In this document: piece by piece, positions 1 through 8,794 of the stretch
Layout of the letters: every line of letters begins with the position of its first letter
Position numbering within the stretch: position 1 is the first letter of the stretch
Source of the DNA: an uncultured beta proteobacterium
GTDB lineage: Bacteria > Pseudomonadota > Gammaproteobacteria > Burkholderiales > SG8-39
Direction: 5' to 3'
Length of the DNA stretch: 60,775 nt
Assembly: GCA_902826155.1 (NCBI GenBank)
Contig: CADEDU010000038.1
Location: 1-60,775, forward strand
The notes under the pieces: model-generated
Told to the model about the DNA's origin: nothing
The model's database searches: none
What the model saw: the letters and a program-made list of their open reading frames with translations, nothing else
Made by a program: the position numbers and the translations under genes

Positions 1-614
1 AGGAGCTCAACACCAAGAAGGATCTGCGCTCGGTGGTGCTGTTTCTGATCATGTACCGCATCACTTACGACATGTACTTGTCGGCACGCGATCTGCGCAA
101 GGTGGTGCTGATCGATGAAGCCTGGGATCTGTTGGGGACCGTCTCGGGGGATGCGTCCGACAACGAGTCCTCGGCCTCGGCCAAGTTCATCGACGCCGGT
201 TATCGGCGCGCACGCAAGTACGGCGGCGCGTTCATCACCGCTACACAGAACATCACCGACTACGACCTGTCGCCGGCGGCACGCTCGGCGCAGAAGAACT
301 CCGACTGGCGCTGCTACCTGCGCCAGAAGGCCGAGGCGCTGGAGGAGTTGAAGAACAAAGGCACGTATGAGAACGAGCCCGGTTTCCTGCGCGCGCTCGA
401 AGGATTGCGCACCGAGGAGGGCGTGTACGCCGAAGTGTTGCTGTCGGGCCCGGGGGTGCGCGTGGTGTGCCGCAACTACATCGACGCCTACAACCTGCTG
501 ATGTGGTCTTCCAAGCCGGAGGACTTCATGGCGGTCCAGCATCGCCGGCAGGCCGGCATGAGCCTCGATGCGGCGATCCGCGATGTGCTCGCCACGCGCG
601 GGGTGGACGGATGA
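1..614 (+). CDS. traC: TraC, F-type T4SS ATPase (3' part)
   Basis: This is the C-terminal end of the VirB4-class ATPase that powers pilus assembly and DNA transfer at the inner membrane. The gene enters from outside the window, and reading is open from base 3. The Walker B-like segment VVLIDEAWDLL lies near residue 35 of the visible part. It is followed by the YRRARKYGGAFITATQN stretch typical of the TraC/VirB4 C-terminal RecA-like lobe. The stop codon overlaps the ATG of the next gene (ATGA), which indicates translational coupling. Family assignment is confident from the motifs and from the gene order that follows. Confidence 0.93.
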   Translation, partial: ELNTKKDLRSVVLFLIMYRITYDMYLSARDLRKVVLIDEAWDLLGTVSGDASDNESSASAKFIDAGYRRARKYGGAFITATQNITDYDLSPAARSAQKNSDWRCYLRQKAEALEELKNKGTYENEPGFLRALEGLRTEEGVYAEVLLSGPGVRVVCRNYIDAYNLLMWSSKPEDFMAVQHRRQAGMSLDAAIRDVLATRGVDG

Positions 615-1030
615 GCTTGCGCGAAGCGCTCGTGATCGCGCTGGCGGTGCTGTGCGCACTGGCCGCCACCATCGGTTATCAATGGCTGAACGGTGCGGGC
701 GGACGCGTTGTGCCGCCGGTCTTCGCGGTGGTCGATGTATTGGCGATCGCCGACGGTGCGCAACGCGGCTTCGAGAACGTCGGCTTCGATCCCAAAGCGG
801 GCGAGTCCGAGCGCACCGCCGCGATCGTGGCCGCGCGCACCTTCGGCCTGCGTCTGGAGCAATCCGTTGCCGAGCTCGCTGCGCATTGTCGCTGCGTGCT
901 GCTCAATCGCGCCGCGGTGGTCGCCGCGCACGGCGCGACCGCGACCCTGCCCGACTACACCGCCGAGTTGCGCACGCGCTTGGCCCAGCGTGCCCAGCCG
1001 GATGCGCCGCAGACCGGAGCGATGCGATGA
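611..1030 (+). CDS. trbI: TrbI-like F-type conjugation protein
   Basis: A 139-residue protein with one N-terminal membrane segment (about residues 5-25) and a short periplasmic domain. The core has the F-type TrbI pattern: VVDV near the start of the domain, a middle that looks helical, then a CVLLNRAAVVAAHGAT strand-turn segment and a DYTAELRTRLA end. F-plasmid TrbI is an inner-membrane protein that affects pilus retraction. The start is fixed by the ATGA overlap with traC, and the stop overlaps the next ATG in the same way. Its place between traC and the S26 peptidase gene supports the call. The family is poorly conserved. Confidence 0.75.
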   Translation: MSLREALVIALAVLCALAATIGYQWLNGAGGRVVPPVFAVVDVLAIADGAQRGFENVGFDPKAGESERTAAIVAARTFGLRLEQSVAELAAHCRCVLLNRAAVVAAHGATATLPDYTAELRTRLAQRAQPDAPQTGAMR

Positions 1031-1536
1031 CGCGTACTCGCCCTGTGCGCATCGTTTGGGTCCTCGCGGCGACATTGGGCGTGGCGGTGCTGCTCGGCAC
1101 TTGGCGCCTGTCCCAGCGCTATCTGCTGGGCGTGAACGCCAGCTTCAGCATGCCCGAACCGGCGTTGTTCCTGGTCGACCGGGCGGGCTGGCCGGCTGGA
1201 CGCGCGCCGGTGCGCGGCCAGATCGTGGCGGTGCATTGGCACGGCGGCGGACCATGGCCGGCGGGTGCGCTCTTTGTCAAACGCATCGAGGGCGTGCCCG
1301 GCGACGTGCTGCGGGTGAGCGACCGAACTATCAACATCAATGGCAAGCCGCTCGCGTTCGCGAAGACCCATGCGCGCAGCGGCCACCCGCTCGCACCGAT
1401 CGCCGCGCAGGTGATTCCGCCCGATCACTATTACCTGCACAACGACGGACCGGACAGCCTCGATTCACGTTACGCGCTCGCCGGCTTGTTCGCGCGCCAT
1501 GCGCTGATCGGTCCGGTCACGGTATGGCGCTTCTGA
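1027..1536 (+). CDS. S26 signal peptidase (TraF-type)
   Basis: A 169-residue membrane-bound serine protease of the S26 (LepB/TraF) family. It has one N-terminal membrane helix (about residues 8-25), the nucleophile Ser41 in the SFSMPE box, and the general base Lys85 in FVKRIEGVPGD, the conserved second box. A late HNDGPDSLDSRY box (about 145-156) is also typical. In other elements such conjugative peptidases mature the pilin or other exported Tra proteins, and here it sits inside the mating-pair operon. Start and stop both overlap neighbouring genes. I leave the symbol blank because TraF is also used for the thioredoxin-like protein encoded downstream. Confidence 0.88.
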   Translation: MTRTRPVRIVWVLAATLGVAVLLGTWRLSQRYLLGVNASFSMPEPALFLVDRAGWPAGRAPVRGQIVAVHWHGGGPWPAGALFVKRIEGVPGDVLRVSDRTININGKPLAFAKTHARSGHPLAPIAAQVIPPDHYYLHNDGPDSLDSRYALAGLFARHALIGPVTVWRF

Positions 1537-2186
1537 CGAAACTGACGATGCGCGCGCGACATCGAACCCTGTGGGCTGCGCTGCGAGGCGTTTTTTGCCT
1601 CGCGGCGCTCGCCGCTGCGCCGGCCGGTGCCACCCATCTGGGCACCATCGCCGAAGTGTTTCCGATCGCCGAAGACGATGCGCTGGCTTACATCGAGCAG
1701 CAATTGCGCCGACGTGCCGCCTCCGGCCAGCTCGCGCGCGACCAAGCCGCCCTGCGTGCGCGCACTACGCAGCGCGCGCTTCACCCCGCGCCGGTTGCGA
1801 CGGTACGGCGCACCACCACGGCGACGGTCCGTCACTACGACCCGAGCGTACGGGTTCACGCCGACATTCGCGATCACGAAGGCAAGATCGTTCTGGCTCG
1901 CGGCACCCGTGCCAACCCGTTCGACCAGGTTTCGCTGAGCAAGCACGTGCTGTTTTTCGATGGGGCGGATCCCGAGCAGGTGGCGTGGGCCGCACGTGAG
2001 CGCGCGCAAGGCGCCGTGCTGCTGGTGCTGGTCGGCGGATCGCCGATCACGCTCGAGCGGCGTTGGAACACCCCGGTCTATTTCGATCAGGGCGGGGCGA
2101 TGGTGCGTCAACTGGGTATCGAGCAGGTGCCCGCGCGTATTTCCCAGGACGGCAAGCGCCTGCGGATCGAGGAGGTTCGACCATGA
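1524..2186 (+). CDS. traW: TraW, pilus assembly protein
   Basis: A 220-residue exported protein. The N-terminus has a hydrophobic signal segment (CLAALAAAPAGA, cleavage near the ATH). It is followed by the TraW pattern: HLGTIAEVFPIAEDD, a proline-poor linker, then NPFDQVSLSK, LLVLVGGSP and the C-terminal VYFDQGG...LGIEQVPARI segment also seen in TrbC/TraW partners. TraW acts in the periplasm with TraU and TrbC in pilus assembly. The chosen ATG overlaps the peptidase stop by 13 bases. An ATG eight codons further in (1548) is an alternative that also leaves a good signal peptide. Confidence 0.9.
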   Translation: MALLTKLTMRARHRTLWAALRGVFCLAALAAAPAGATHLGTIAEVFPIAEDDALAYIEQQLRRRAASGQLARDQAALRARTTQRALHPAPVATVRRTTTATVRHYDPSVRVHADIRDHEGKIVLARGTRANPFDQVSLSKHVLFFDGADPEQVAWAARERAQGAVLLVLVGGSPITLERRWNTPVYFDQGGAMVRQLGIEQVPARISQDGKRLRIEEVRP

Positions 2187-3214
2187 GCCGCGCGCTGTGC
2201 ATCGCCCTCGCACTGGTGTCGGTCCTGTTGATGCATGAGGGGGCGGCACAAAGCGGCACCAATGCGACCAATACGTCGTGTGTCGGCCGGTTTCCCGATC
2301 CGATCACCGACATCTGCTGGAGCTGCATCTTCCCGATGTCGATCGGTGACTCACCCATTCTCACCATGAACCAGGACGACATGGACGCGCAGGGGGTCTC
2401 GCCGATCTGCGTGTGCGAGAACACCGAGATCCCCGCCTACGGCCTGTCGGTCGGCTTCTTCGAGCCCGCCATCATGGCTGAAGTGGTGCGCAAGCCGTTC
2501 TGTTTTCCCGGACTGGGCGGGGTGCAGCTGAGCGGCAGCGACACGCGACCCGCGCATGGCCGCAATCGCCGCGACAACAGCGCGCGCACTGTGTTCTACC
2601 AGGCGCACTGGTACGGCGCCCCGCTCATGGATCTGTTGCAAAGCCTGTTCGATGCCGAGTGCTACGTGCACGGCTCGGTCGATGCCACCTTCATTACCGA
2701 GATCGACCCGACCTGGAACGACGACGAGTGGAACTGGATCCTCGCCTTCGACGCAGCGTTGTTCGCCAATCCGATCGCGCAGGCGGCGTGTGCCGCCGAT
2801 TGCATCGCCGCCAGTGTTCGCATGCCGCTGCCGCTGTTGTTCTGGTGCGCCGGCTGCCAGGGCGGCTTGTACCCGCTGAACGGGTGGGTGCATACCCATC
2901 AGGGCTTGGCGGGCTCGAGCGCGCTGGTGGTGCAGAAACTCGCCACCAAGCTGCATCGCCAATCGTTGCAGGCGTCCTACTACGGCAGCAACGGCTGGTG
3001 CTCGCCCTGGACCGACCCGATTCCCAATCGGCAGCAATACAAGATGCAGATGGTCTACCCGGTCCCCAACACCAACCAGATCGGTAACCAGTGCTGCCAG
3101 CCATTCGGCCGCACCACCTGGCTATGGGGCTTGGGCAAGGAGTTCCCGATCCAAGGCGAGGACGCGGTGTACCAGCTGTTTCGCAAACGCGATTGCTGCA
3201 TCACCTACGAGTAA
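2183..3214 (+). CDS. traU: TraU, mating-pair formation protein
   Basis: A 343-residue cysteine-rich periplasmic protein with a signal peptide (first about 22 residues, ending AAQ). The TraU hallmarks are present: CWSCIFPMSIG near residue 45, the CVC motif near residue 79, the WNDDEWNWILAFDAALFANP block near residue 180, and CAGCQGG in the second half, ending in paired cysteines (CCQPFG, CCITYE). In the F system TraU is needed for DNA transfer more than for pilus outgrowth. The many cysteines fit disulfide formation, probably helped by the thioredoxin-fold proteins of this operon. The start overlaps the traW stop (ATGA). Confidence 0.95.
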   Translation: MSRALCIALALVSVLLMHEGAAQSGTNATNTSCVGRFPDPITDICWSCIFPMSIGDSPILTMNQDDMDAQGVSPICVCENTEIPAYGLSVGFFEPAIMAEVVRKPFCFPGLGGVQLSGSDTRPAHGRNRRDNSARTVFYQAHWYGAPLMDLLQSLFDAECYVHGSVDATFITEIDPTWNDDEWNWILAFDAALFANPIAQAACAADCIAASVRMPLPLLFWCAGCQGGLYPLNGWVHTHQGLAGSSALVVQKLATKLHRQSLQASYYGSNGWCSPWTDPIPNRQQYKMQMVYPVPNTNQIGNQCCQPFGRTTWLWGLGKEFPIQGEDAVYQLFRKRDCCITYE

Positions 3215-3230
3215 CGGGCGAGGAAACGCG

Positions 3231-4007
3231 ATGGATCGACCGAAGCCGGTGAAACCGTTGCAATGCATGCACCTGTGCCTGCTGCCGCGCGCGCGGCTGA
3301 CCGCGTGGGCGCATGCGATCGCGCTGGTCTGTCTGGGCGCGGCGGCGCACGCGCAACCGCCGGCCCTACCCAGTGAGGAGCGCCTGCGCAACATCGAGCG
3401 TCCGCCGCTGCCCAGCGATGCGCGCCTGCGCGCGGTCCCGCTGCCGGCGTTTCCAAGCGATGCGGATTTGCTCAATCACGGCGTGCCGCGTCTGGCCCTG
3501 CCTGCGCCGCACGCCTCGCCCGCCCTCGATGTCGGAGCGATCGCCGATCAGTATCGCCAGCTTCGCTCGCCGGCCCCGGGCGCGCTCGCGCAAGGCGACC
3601 TGCTGATCTTCATCTCGTTCTCGTTGCCCGATGCGGTCCTGAACGCGCTGATCGATCAGGCGGCGCGGGCCGGCGCGGTGCTGGTGATGCGCGGCTTGCA
3701 CAACAATTCGATCAAGCAGACCTTGCCGCGTGTGCGCGCGGCGTTGGGTGCGCGTCGGGTCGCCTGGCAGATCGACCCGCGCTTGTTTCGCGCTTTCGAA
3801 GTGCGTGCGGTGCCCAGTTTTGTGCTCACCGCGCCGCACGCACTCGCCGCCAGTTGTACGCGCGAGGCCTGCGAGCGCCCGGCGCGCTGGGCCAGCGTCG
3901 CCGGCAACGTCAGCCTGCACGCCGCGCTCGAACAGCTCGGCCAGGGCGCCCCGGCGCTCGCCCCGTCGGTCGCGGCGTTCAAGACACGATTGGAGCGTGC
4001 GCGGTGA
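3231..4007 (+). CDS. trbC: TrbC, F-type pilus assembly protein
   Basis: A 258-residue exported protein. An N-terminal signal segment (about residues 24-42, ending AHAQ) is followed by a proline-rich region with repeated LPS(D/E)xRLR units (about residues 46-75). The C-terminal TrbC domain carries the diagnostic LLIFISFSLPD strand, a helix, then the VLVMRGLHNNS turn and the VRAVPSFVLT strand of a thioredoxin-like fold without a CXXC pair. TrbC works with TraW in the periplasm. A GAGGAAA ribosome binding site precedes the ATG. The stop overlaps the GTG start of traN. Confidence 0.9.
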   Translation: MDRPKPVKPLQCMHLCLLPRARLTAWAHAIALVCLGAAAHAQPPALPSEERLRNIERPPLPSDARLRAVPLPAFPSDADLLNHGVPRLALPAPHASPALDVGAIADQYRQLRSPAPGALAQGDLLIFISFSLPDAVLNALIDQAARAGAVLVMRGLHNNSIKQTLPRVRAALGARRVAWQIDPRLFRAFEVRAVPSFVLTAPHALAASCTREACERPARWASVAGNVSLHAALEQLGQGAPALAPSVAAFKTRLERAR

Positions 4008-6262
4008 GCGCAGCCAAACGCATCGCGGTGTTGTGCGTCGTGCTGCTCGCCGCGCTCGGATGCGGGAACGCCTTGGCGCAATCGGGCGCCGGCAGCAGCG
4101 CCCCGGTATTTGAGCTGCCGGCAATCGCGCCCGAGAAACGCGGCGCGTTCGATGAGGGCAGCCAATTCGGTCGCGATCAAAACGGCCGGGTCGTCCCCAA
4201 TACCGCCACACCGGCGGTGGTCGGCGCTGGCCCGATCAATGGCGCGGCGAACAACGGTTCGACTGCGCCGGCCCAACCCGCCGATACGCGCGCGGCGAGC
4301 GAGGCTGCCATCGCCACCTGTCGCGATGCCCGCGCCCGGGGCGACACCACCACCACCTATGACGGCCAATCTTGCGAAGCGATCCTGGCGACCACCACGA
4401 GCGCGCAGGAACGCCAGCGCATCACCCATGATCGCAACGACCCGATGTTTACCCGCTCCGCGGCGATCAGCGATGACCCGCGTGCAACCGTCGGCGGCCT
4501 CACTACGAACACCACCGCCTGTACGACGCGCACCGTTACCACCCAGTACGCGCGCAGCGAACCGCAATCGTGTGATCGGACCTATACGAAATCGTTCGGC
4601 ACCTGCACCAAGACCTTGGACGTATCGGTGCACTACCGTTGCAGCCCGCCCACGACCGGACCGCAAACCGGTCCATCCGGTGAGCAGCTCTGCAAGAGTG
4701 AGCTTGCCAGCTGCCCGCCGGGGACGGTGGGCCCGAACCCGCCGCGCGCTGACGATCCGAGCGCAAGCGGCCCCACCTGTCGTGTGCCGGCCAGTGGCGC
4801 CGAGCTGCCCGCAACGGTCGTCTCGAGTTTCGTGCCCGCCGAGGCGCAGGTGAGCGAGCGCTGGGTCGGCGATTGCGCAACGTTCGATGCGCGCGTGCCC
4901 AGCGGCCTGTTGCCCGCCGATGGCGACAACGCGTTGACCTATCCGGTGAGCGAGTCGGCGCTGGTGTCCAACGAATCGTGCTTCAGGACCGGTAGTAACA
5001 ATCTCAGCGGTGCGCAGACCCGCATCATCGACGGCGTGGCGGTGACACGGCCGGCGTGGGGCTACGCCAACGAGTACGTGTGTCTGGCCCCCAGCGGGGT
5101 CGATGAATGTACCGGTACGCAGCTCTCGCGCTGCACCGCGACCAGCGCCGAGACCTGTATCGACCGCGATACGCAAACCGGGCTGTGTCTGGAGTGGCGC
5201 ACCGCGTTGTCGTGTCCGTTGCAGGGCACCGCGAGCGGCACGATCGCCGATTGCTCGGGCAAACAGGTCTGCACCCAGGGGGTGTGCTTCGATGCCGGCC
5301 ATCCGCCCGATAGCGATTTCGCGCGCGCGGTGACGATGAGCGAAGTCGCGCGGCAAGCCGGCCGTTACACCAACGGCAATTTCACGGTGTTCGATGGCGT
5401 GGCCTCGCGCTGTAGTCGTCGCTCGTTCGGCTTGAACAACTGCTGCTCGGGCCAGGACCGCTTCGCCAATCTGTCGAACAACGCGCTGGCCGGTGGTGCG
5501 ATGGGCGGGGCCATGACAGGGGGCGGCGCCATGGCCGGTGGCGGTGCGGCCGGTACGGGCGGTGGCGGCGCGAGCGGAGCAAGTAGTGGAATTGGCGCCG
5601 GACAGGGCCAGTCCTCGCTGTATGCGTTCGACGGTTTGTTCACCGACAGCAAGGGCAGCATCGCCGGCGCGGTGTTGCCCGGTGCGGCCGGCGTGCTCGG
5701 TGGCGGCAACCTCGCGGTGCCCGATTTTCTGCAGGCGTACGCCCCCGATCCGGCCAAGGCGTTCCAGGCGATGGTCGAATCGATGGGGCTGGAGAGTTGT
5801 TCCACCGAAGACAAGACCACGGTGCTGCGCACCTCACAACGGGTGTGCGTTGATCTGGGCGAGTACTGCGAGCGCCGCCGCTTCGGCGTGTGCCAACGCC
5901 GCACCCGCAGCTACTGCTGCTTCAACTCGATCCTGGCACGCATCCTGAACGAACAGGGTCGCCCGCAACTGGGCAAGGCCTGGGGCGATGCACGCAATCC
6001 GGATTGCTCGGGCTTCACCGTCGAGCAGATTCAATCGCTCGATTTCTCCAGGATCGATTTCACCGAGTTCTACGAGACCATCCAGGCGCGCACCGTCACG
6101 GCGGCCGATCTGCGTCCGGCGGTCGAACCCAGGGTCGATTGCATCGCGGCCGGCACCTGCGCGAATGGGGCAAGTGATGCGCCGCCGCCGCGCGATAGCG
6201 GCGCGAACACGCAAGGCGCACCGGCCACCCCGCCGCCAACATCATCGAACCGGGTGAACTGA
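4004..6262 (+). CDS. traN: TraN, outer-membrane mating-pair stabilisation protein
   Basis: A large, very cysteine-rich exported protein (752 residues) starting at GTG. The signal peptide covers about the first 26 residues and ends ALAQ. TraN sits in the outer membrane of the donor and stabilises contact with the recipient. Typical features are CxxC-rich blocks (CLEWRTALSCPL, CSGKQVCTQGVCFD, CCSGQDRF), a glycine/alanine/methionine-rich stretch (about residues 498-525), and the late CCFNSILARILNEQGR and NPDCSGFTVEQIQSLDFS motifs shared by TraN proteins. The tail is proline- and serine-rich. The GTG start is inferred from its overlap with the trbC stop and from the signal peptide that follows. 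Confidence 0.93.
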   Translation: MSAAKRIAVLCVVLLAALGCGNALAQSGAGSSAPVFELPAIAPEKRGAFDEGSQFGRDQNGRVVPNTATPAVVGAGPINGAANNGSTAPAQPADTRAASEAAIATCRDARARGDTTTTYDGQSCEAILATTTSAQERQRITHDRNDPMFTRSAAISDDPRATVGGLTTNTTACTTRTVTTQYARSEPQSCDRTYTKSFGTCTKTLDVSVHYRCSPPTTGPQTGPSGEQLCKSELASCPPGTVGPNPPRADDPSASGPTCRVPASGAELPATVVSSFVPAEAQVSERWVGDCATFDARVPSGLLPADGDNALTYPVSESALVSNESCFRTGSNNLSGAQTRIIDGVAVTRPAWGYANEYVCLAPSGVDECTGTQLSRCTATSAETCIDRDTQTGLCLEWRTALSCPLQGTASGTIADCSGKQVCTQGVCFDAGHPPDSDFARAVTMSEVARQAGRYTNGNFTVFDGVASRCSRRSFGLNNCCSGQDRFANLSNNALAGGAMGGAMTGGGAMAGGGAAGTGGGGASGASSGIGAGQGQSSLYAFDGLFTDSKGSIAGAVLPGAAGVLGGGNLAVPDFLQAYAPDPAKAFQAMVESMGLESCSTEDKTTVLRTSQRVCVDLGEYCERRRFGVCQRRTRSYCCFNSILARILNEQGRPQLGKAWGDARNPDCSGFTVEQIQSLDFSRIDFTEFYETIQARTVTAADLRPAVEPRVDCIAAGTCANGASDAPPPRDSGANTQGAPATPPPTSSNRVN

Positions 6263-7299
6263 TGCGACCCCGGACCAATTCATTCCTTCGGAGCGGGCCA
6301 CCCGGCGGCGCGCGCTGCGCACCCGGAGGCGATGGCGCGTCGTCCTCGCCACGCTGGTGCCGCGCAACGTTCCACGTCCTCATCATCGGTGGCTTCGCCT
6401 TGTCGATCGCCTCGGGTGCGGCGCCGCTTGGGGCCCAAACCCCCACGGCCACCAGGTCGCCCGCACCTGAGGCGACCACGCCCCATGCGACCACCGCCCA
6501 GGCGACCGCGTCGCAGGACGCGCCCCCGGCGCTCACCTATCAACACGGCACCCCGGAAGGCTTCTACTGGTATCGCGACCGCGAACCGGTGCTGGTCGTA
6601 CCCGCGCCCCCGGTGCCACCGACATCACCGCCCGCATCCGCCGCAACGGTCCCCCCGACCAAGCGCCCCGAACTGATCGAGTTCGAAGCGATGCAAGCGC
6701 AGCTCGAGGAACTCAAGAAGGTCGCCATCATGAACCCGAGCATCGCCAACATGCGCGCGTTCATGCGCTATCAGGGCATGGTGCTGGACAAGGCCGGCAC
6801 CTTCGCCGAGCAGTGGCAGCGCACCCTGGCACTCACACCGGATCTGGACACCTCTGATCGGATCCGCCCCACCAACACTGCCGCGGCGCGCGCCTTCGAT
6901 GAGCGTCAGGGGGATGCCGATCGCGCGGTGCTCGCGCGCTTCGCCCAGACCTACGGGCTGTTCTTCTACTTCCGCTCCGACTGCCCGTACTGCCACGCGT
7001 TCGCACCGACCCTGAAACGGTTCGCGCAGGCCACCGGTTTCAACGTGATGGCGATCTCGCTCGATGGCGGCACCTTGCCGGATTTCCCGGAGGCGAGGCG
7101 CGACAACGGCTCGGCCGCACGCGTGATTGAGGGCGGCATCACGACCGTGCCGGCGCTGGTGCTGATGGACCCGCGCACCGGTACGCGCACCCCGGTGGGT
7201 TTCGGGGTCATGTCGGATAGCGAACTGGCCGAGCGGCTGCGACTGTTGCTGCGCAGTGCCGAATCCGCGGCCGATGCGGCCGTGCAAGCGGCCAGATGA
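6262..7299 (+). CDS. traF: TraF, thioredoxin-fold assembly protein
   Basis: A 345-residue protein. The C-terminal half is a thioredoxin-like domain with an intact CPYC pair (Cys241 and Cys244, in FRSDCPYCHAFAP), and a cis-proline-like TVPAL segment follows. F-plasmid TraF has lost its CXXC, so this version may still be redox-active and could form disulfides in the Cys-rich TraU, TraN and TraH. The hydrophobic signal segment starts only near residue 36 after a charged leader, so a later start is possible. The chosen ATG overlaps the traN stop. A YQHGTPEGFYWY block follows the variable region and is typical of the family. Confidence 0.88.
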   Translation: MRPRTNSFLRSGPPGGARCAPGGDGASSSPRWCRATFHVLIIGGFALSIASGAAPLGAQTPTATRSPAPEATTPHATTAQATASQDAPPALTYQHGTPEGFYWYRDREPVLVVPAPPVPPTSPPASAATVPPTKRPELIEFEAMQAQLEELKKVAIMNPSIANMRAFMRYQGMVLDKAGTFAEQWQRTLALTPDLDTSDRIRPTNTAAARAFDERQGDADRAVLARFAQTYGLFFYFRSDCPYCHAFAPTLKRFAQATGFNVMAISLDGGTLPDFPEARRDNGSAARVIEGGITTVPALVLMDPRTGTRTPVGFGVMSDSELAERLRLLLRSAESAADAAVQAAR

Positions 7300-7312
7300 G
7301 GAGGGCAGGGCG

Positions 7313-8767
7313 ATGCGATGCAAACAATGGATGGCCGCGTGCGCGGCGGCACTCGGACTGCTTTGGCCGGTGGCCACCACCGCCGACCTGCAACGCAACA
7401 TGCAGGACATGTTCAATGCGATGGGGGCGATCGGCAATGTCACCGCGCCCGGCGCGTTTCATTCGCAGGCCGGTAACGTCATCACCGGCGGCTCACTCTA
7501 TGTGCGCGCCCCGCAGCGCGGTCACCCGATCCTGAACGTGCAGCTCCCCAACCTGCGCGCCGGGTGCGGCGGTATTGACCTGTTCGCCGGATCCTTCTCG
7601 TTCATCGACCGGCGTCAGTTCACCGCGGTGCTGCAAGGCATCGCGCGCAACGCCCTGGGTTATGCGTTTCAGCTCGCCCTGTCCTCGATCACGCCGCAGA
7701 TCTCCGGTGAGATCAAGGACCTCATGGACAAGATCCAGAAGATGAACAACCTGGCGATCGACACCTGCCGCACCGCGCAGATGATGGTCGATGGCGCCGC
7801 CGGAATGATGCGCAGCAGCCAGACCCAGGCCTGCCAGAACCGGCAACTGGAGGAGGGCGAGGCCTCGGACTTTGCCGATGCGATGGATCGGTGCAACTAC
7901 ACCAATGACGGCAACGACGGGGTGAATGCGTCAGTCCAGGCCAACCGCGATGCGGCCAACCCGGCGCGGCGCGACCAGGTGCCGGCGCGAGGCAATGTGA
8001 TCTGGCGAGCGCTCAAGCGCATCACCAGTCTCTCCGATGCCGAGCGCGAACTGGCGATGAGTTTCATCGGCACGGTGGTGTTCGTGCCCGCCGCCGACGA
8101 TGGCAACGGCGCGCGTATCCAGACCTATGCGGCCACCATCGAGACCATGGACCAGTTGATGTACGGCAACAGCGTGAGTGGTGCGGCCACCATCCAGGTA
8201 CCGGTGCTCTCCTGTGGCGGCGACCTGGAGGAGTGCATGAATCCGCACGAGACGCTCACCGCCGTGACGCCGTTTCGCGAGCTGGTGCGGGCACGGCTGG
8301 CGCAGCTGTCGCAGAACATCGTCAGCGGCACGCCGCCCTCGGTGGCCGATATCGGCTTCGTCAACAACACCAGCGTGCCGGTCTACAAGATGCTGGCGGT
8401 GGCCAACATGCGGCGCAACTTCGGCGTGGCCGACACGTTGATCGAGCGCTACCGCGACGTCATTGCGTTCGATTATGTCGACGTATTCGTGAGTACGGTG
8501 CTGCGCAGCGTCTCGGCAGCGGTGGCGCAATCGCACTTCCCCTCGACGCTGGAGCAGGAGCAGATGCGCGAGTTCCAGGCGCGGCTGGGCCGCAACCGCG
8601 CCTCGTTTCACGCTGAGAAGCTCAAGGTCAATGCACAGGTGGCCAATGTGCGGGTGGTGGAAGAGCACATCCGCGAGATCGAGCGCAACCTGATGGCTGA
8701 AGCACCAGCCGCGCTCAAGCTCACCATCGATTACGCCCGCGCGCACTCCGTTCATTCCCGGCGCTAG
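7313..8767 (+). CDS. traH: TraH, pilus assembly protein
   Basis: A 484-residue exported protein. The signal peptide (about residues 8-21, before the TADLQ) is followed by the TraH signature blocks: GNVTAPGAFHSQAGNVITGGSLYVR, then LPNLRAGCGGIDLFAGSFSFI, and a long helical second half with coiled-coil character. TraH is part of the periplasmic/outer-membrane pilus assembly group with TraF, TraW, TraU and TrbC. The start is chosen because a strong GAGGAGGGCAGGG ribosome binding site precedes it and the signal peptide begins just after it. An in-frame ATG further upstream lies inside traF. Confidence 0.94.
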   Translation: MRCKQWMAACAAALGLLWPVATTADLQRNMQDMFNAMGAIGNVTAPGAFHSQAGNVITGGSLYVRAPQRGHPILNVQLPNLRAGCGGIDLFAGSFSFIDRRQFTAVLQGIARNALGYAFQLALSSITPQISGEIKDLMDKIQKMNNLAIDTCRTAQMMVDGAAGMMRSSQTQACQNRQLEEGEASDFADAMDRCNYTNDGNDGVNASVQANRDAANPARRDQVPARGNVIWRALKRITSLSDAERELAMSFIGTVVFVPAADDGNGARIQTYAATIETMDQLMYGNSVSGAATIQVPVLSCGGDLEECMNPHETLTAVTPFRELVRARLAQLSQNIVSGTPPSVADIGFVNNTSVPVYKMLAVANMRRNFGVADTLIERYRDVIAFDYVDVFVSTVLRSVSAAVAQSHFPSTLEQEQMREFQARLGRNRASFHAEKLKVNAQVANVRVVEEHIREIERNLMAEAPAALKLTIDYARAHSVHSRR

Positions 8768-8794
8768 CGTCCGGACTCTCTACGCGCGCCGGCG

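Noticed and set aside
3656..5356. A 566-codon open frame on the minus strand across trbC and traN
   Set aside because: GC-rich antisense shadow. The plus strand encodes well-recognised TrbC and TraN there, and the antisense protein is arginine/alanine-rich without a family.
5495..5590. Glycine/alanine-rich repeat within traN as a separate repeat element
   Set aside because: It is a low-complexity linker in the TraN protein and stays in frame.
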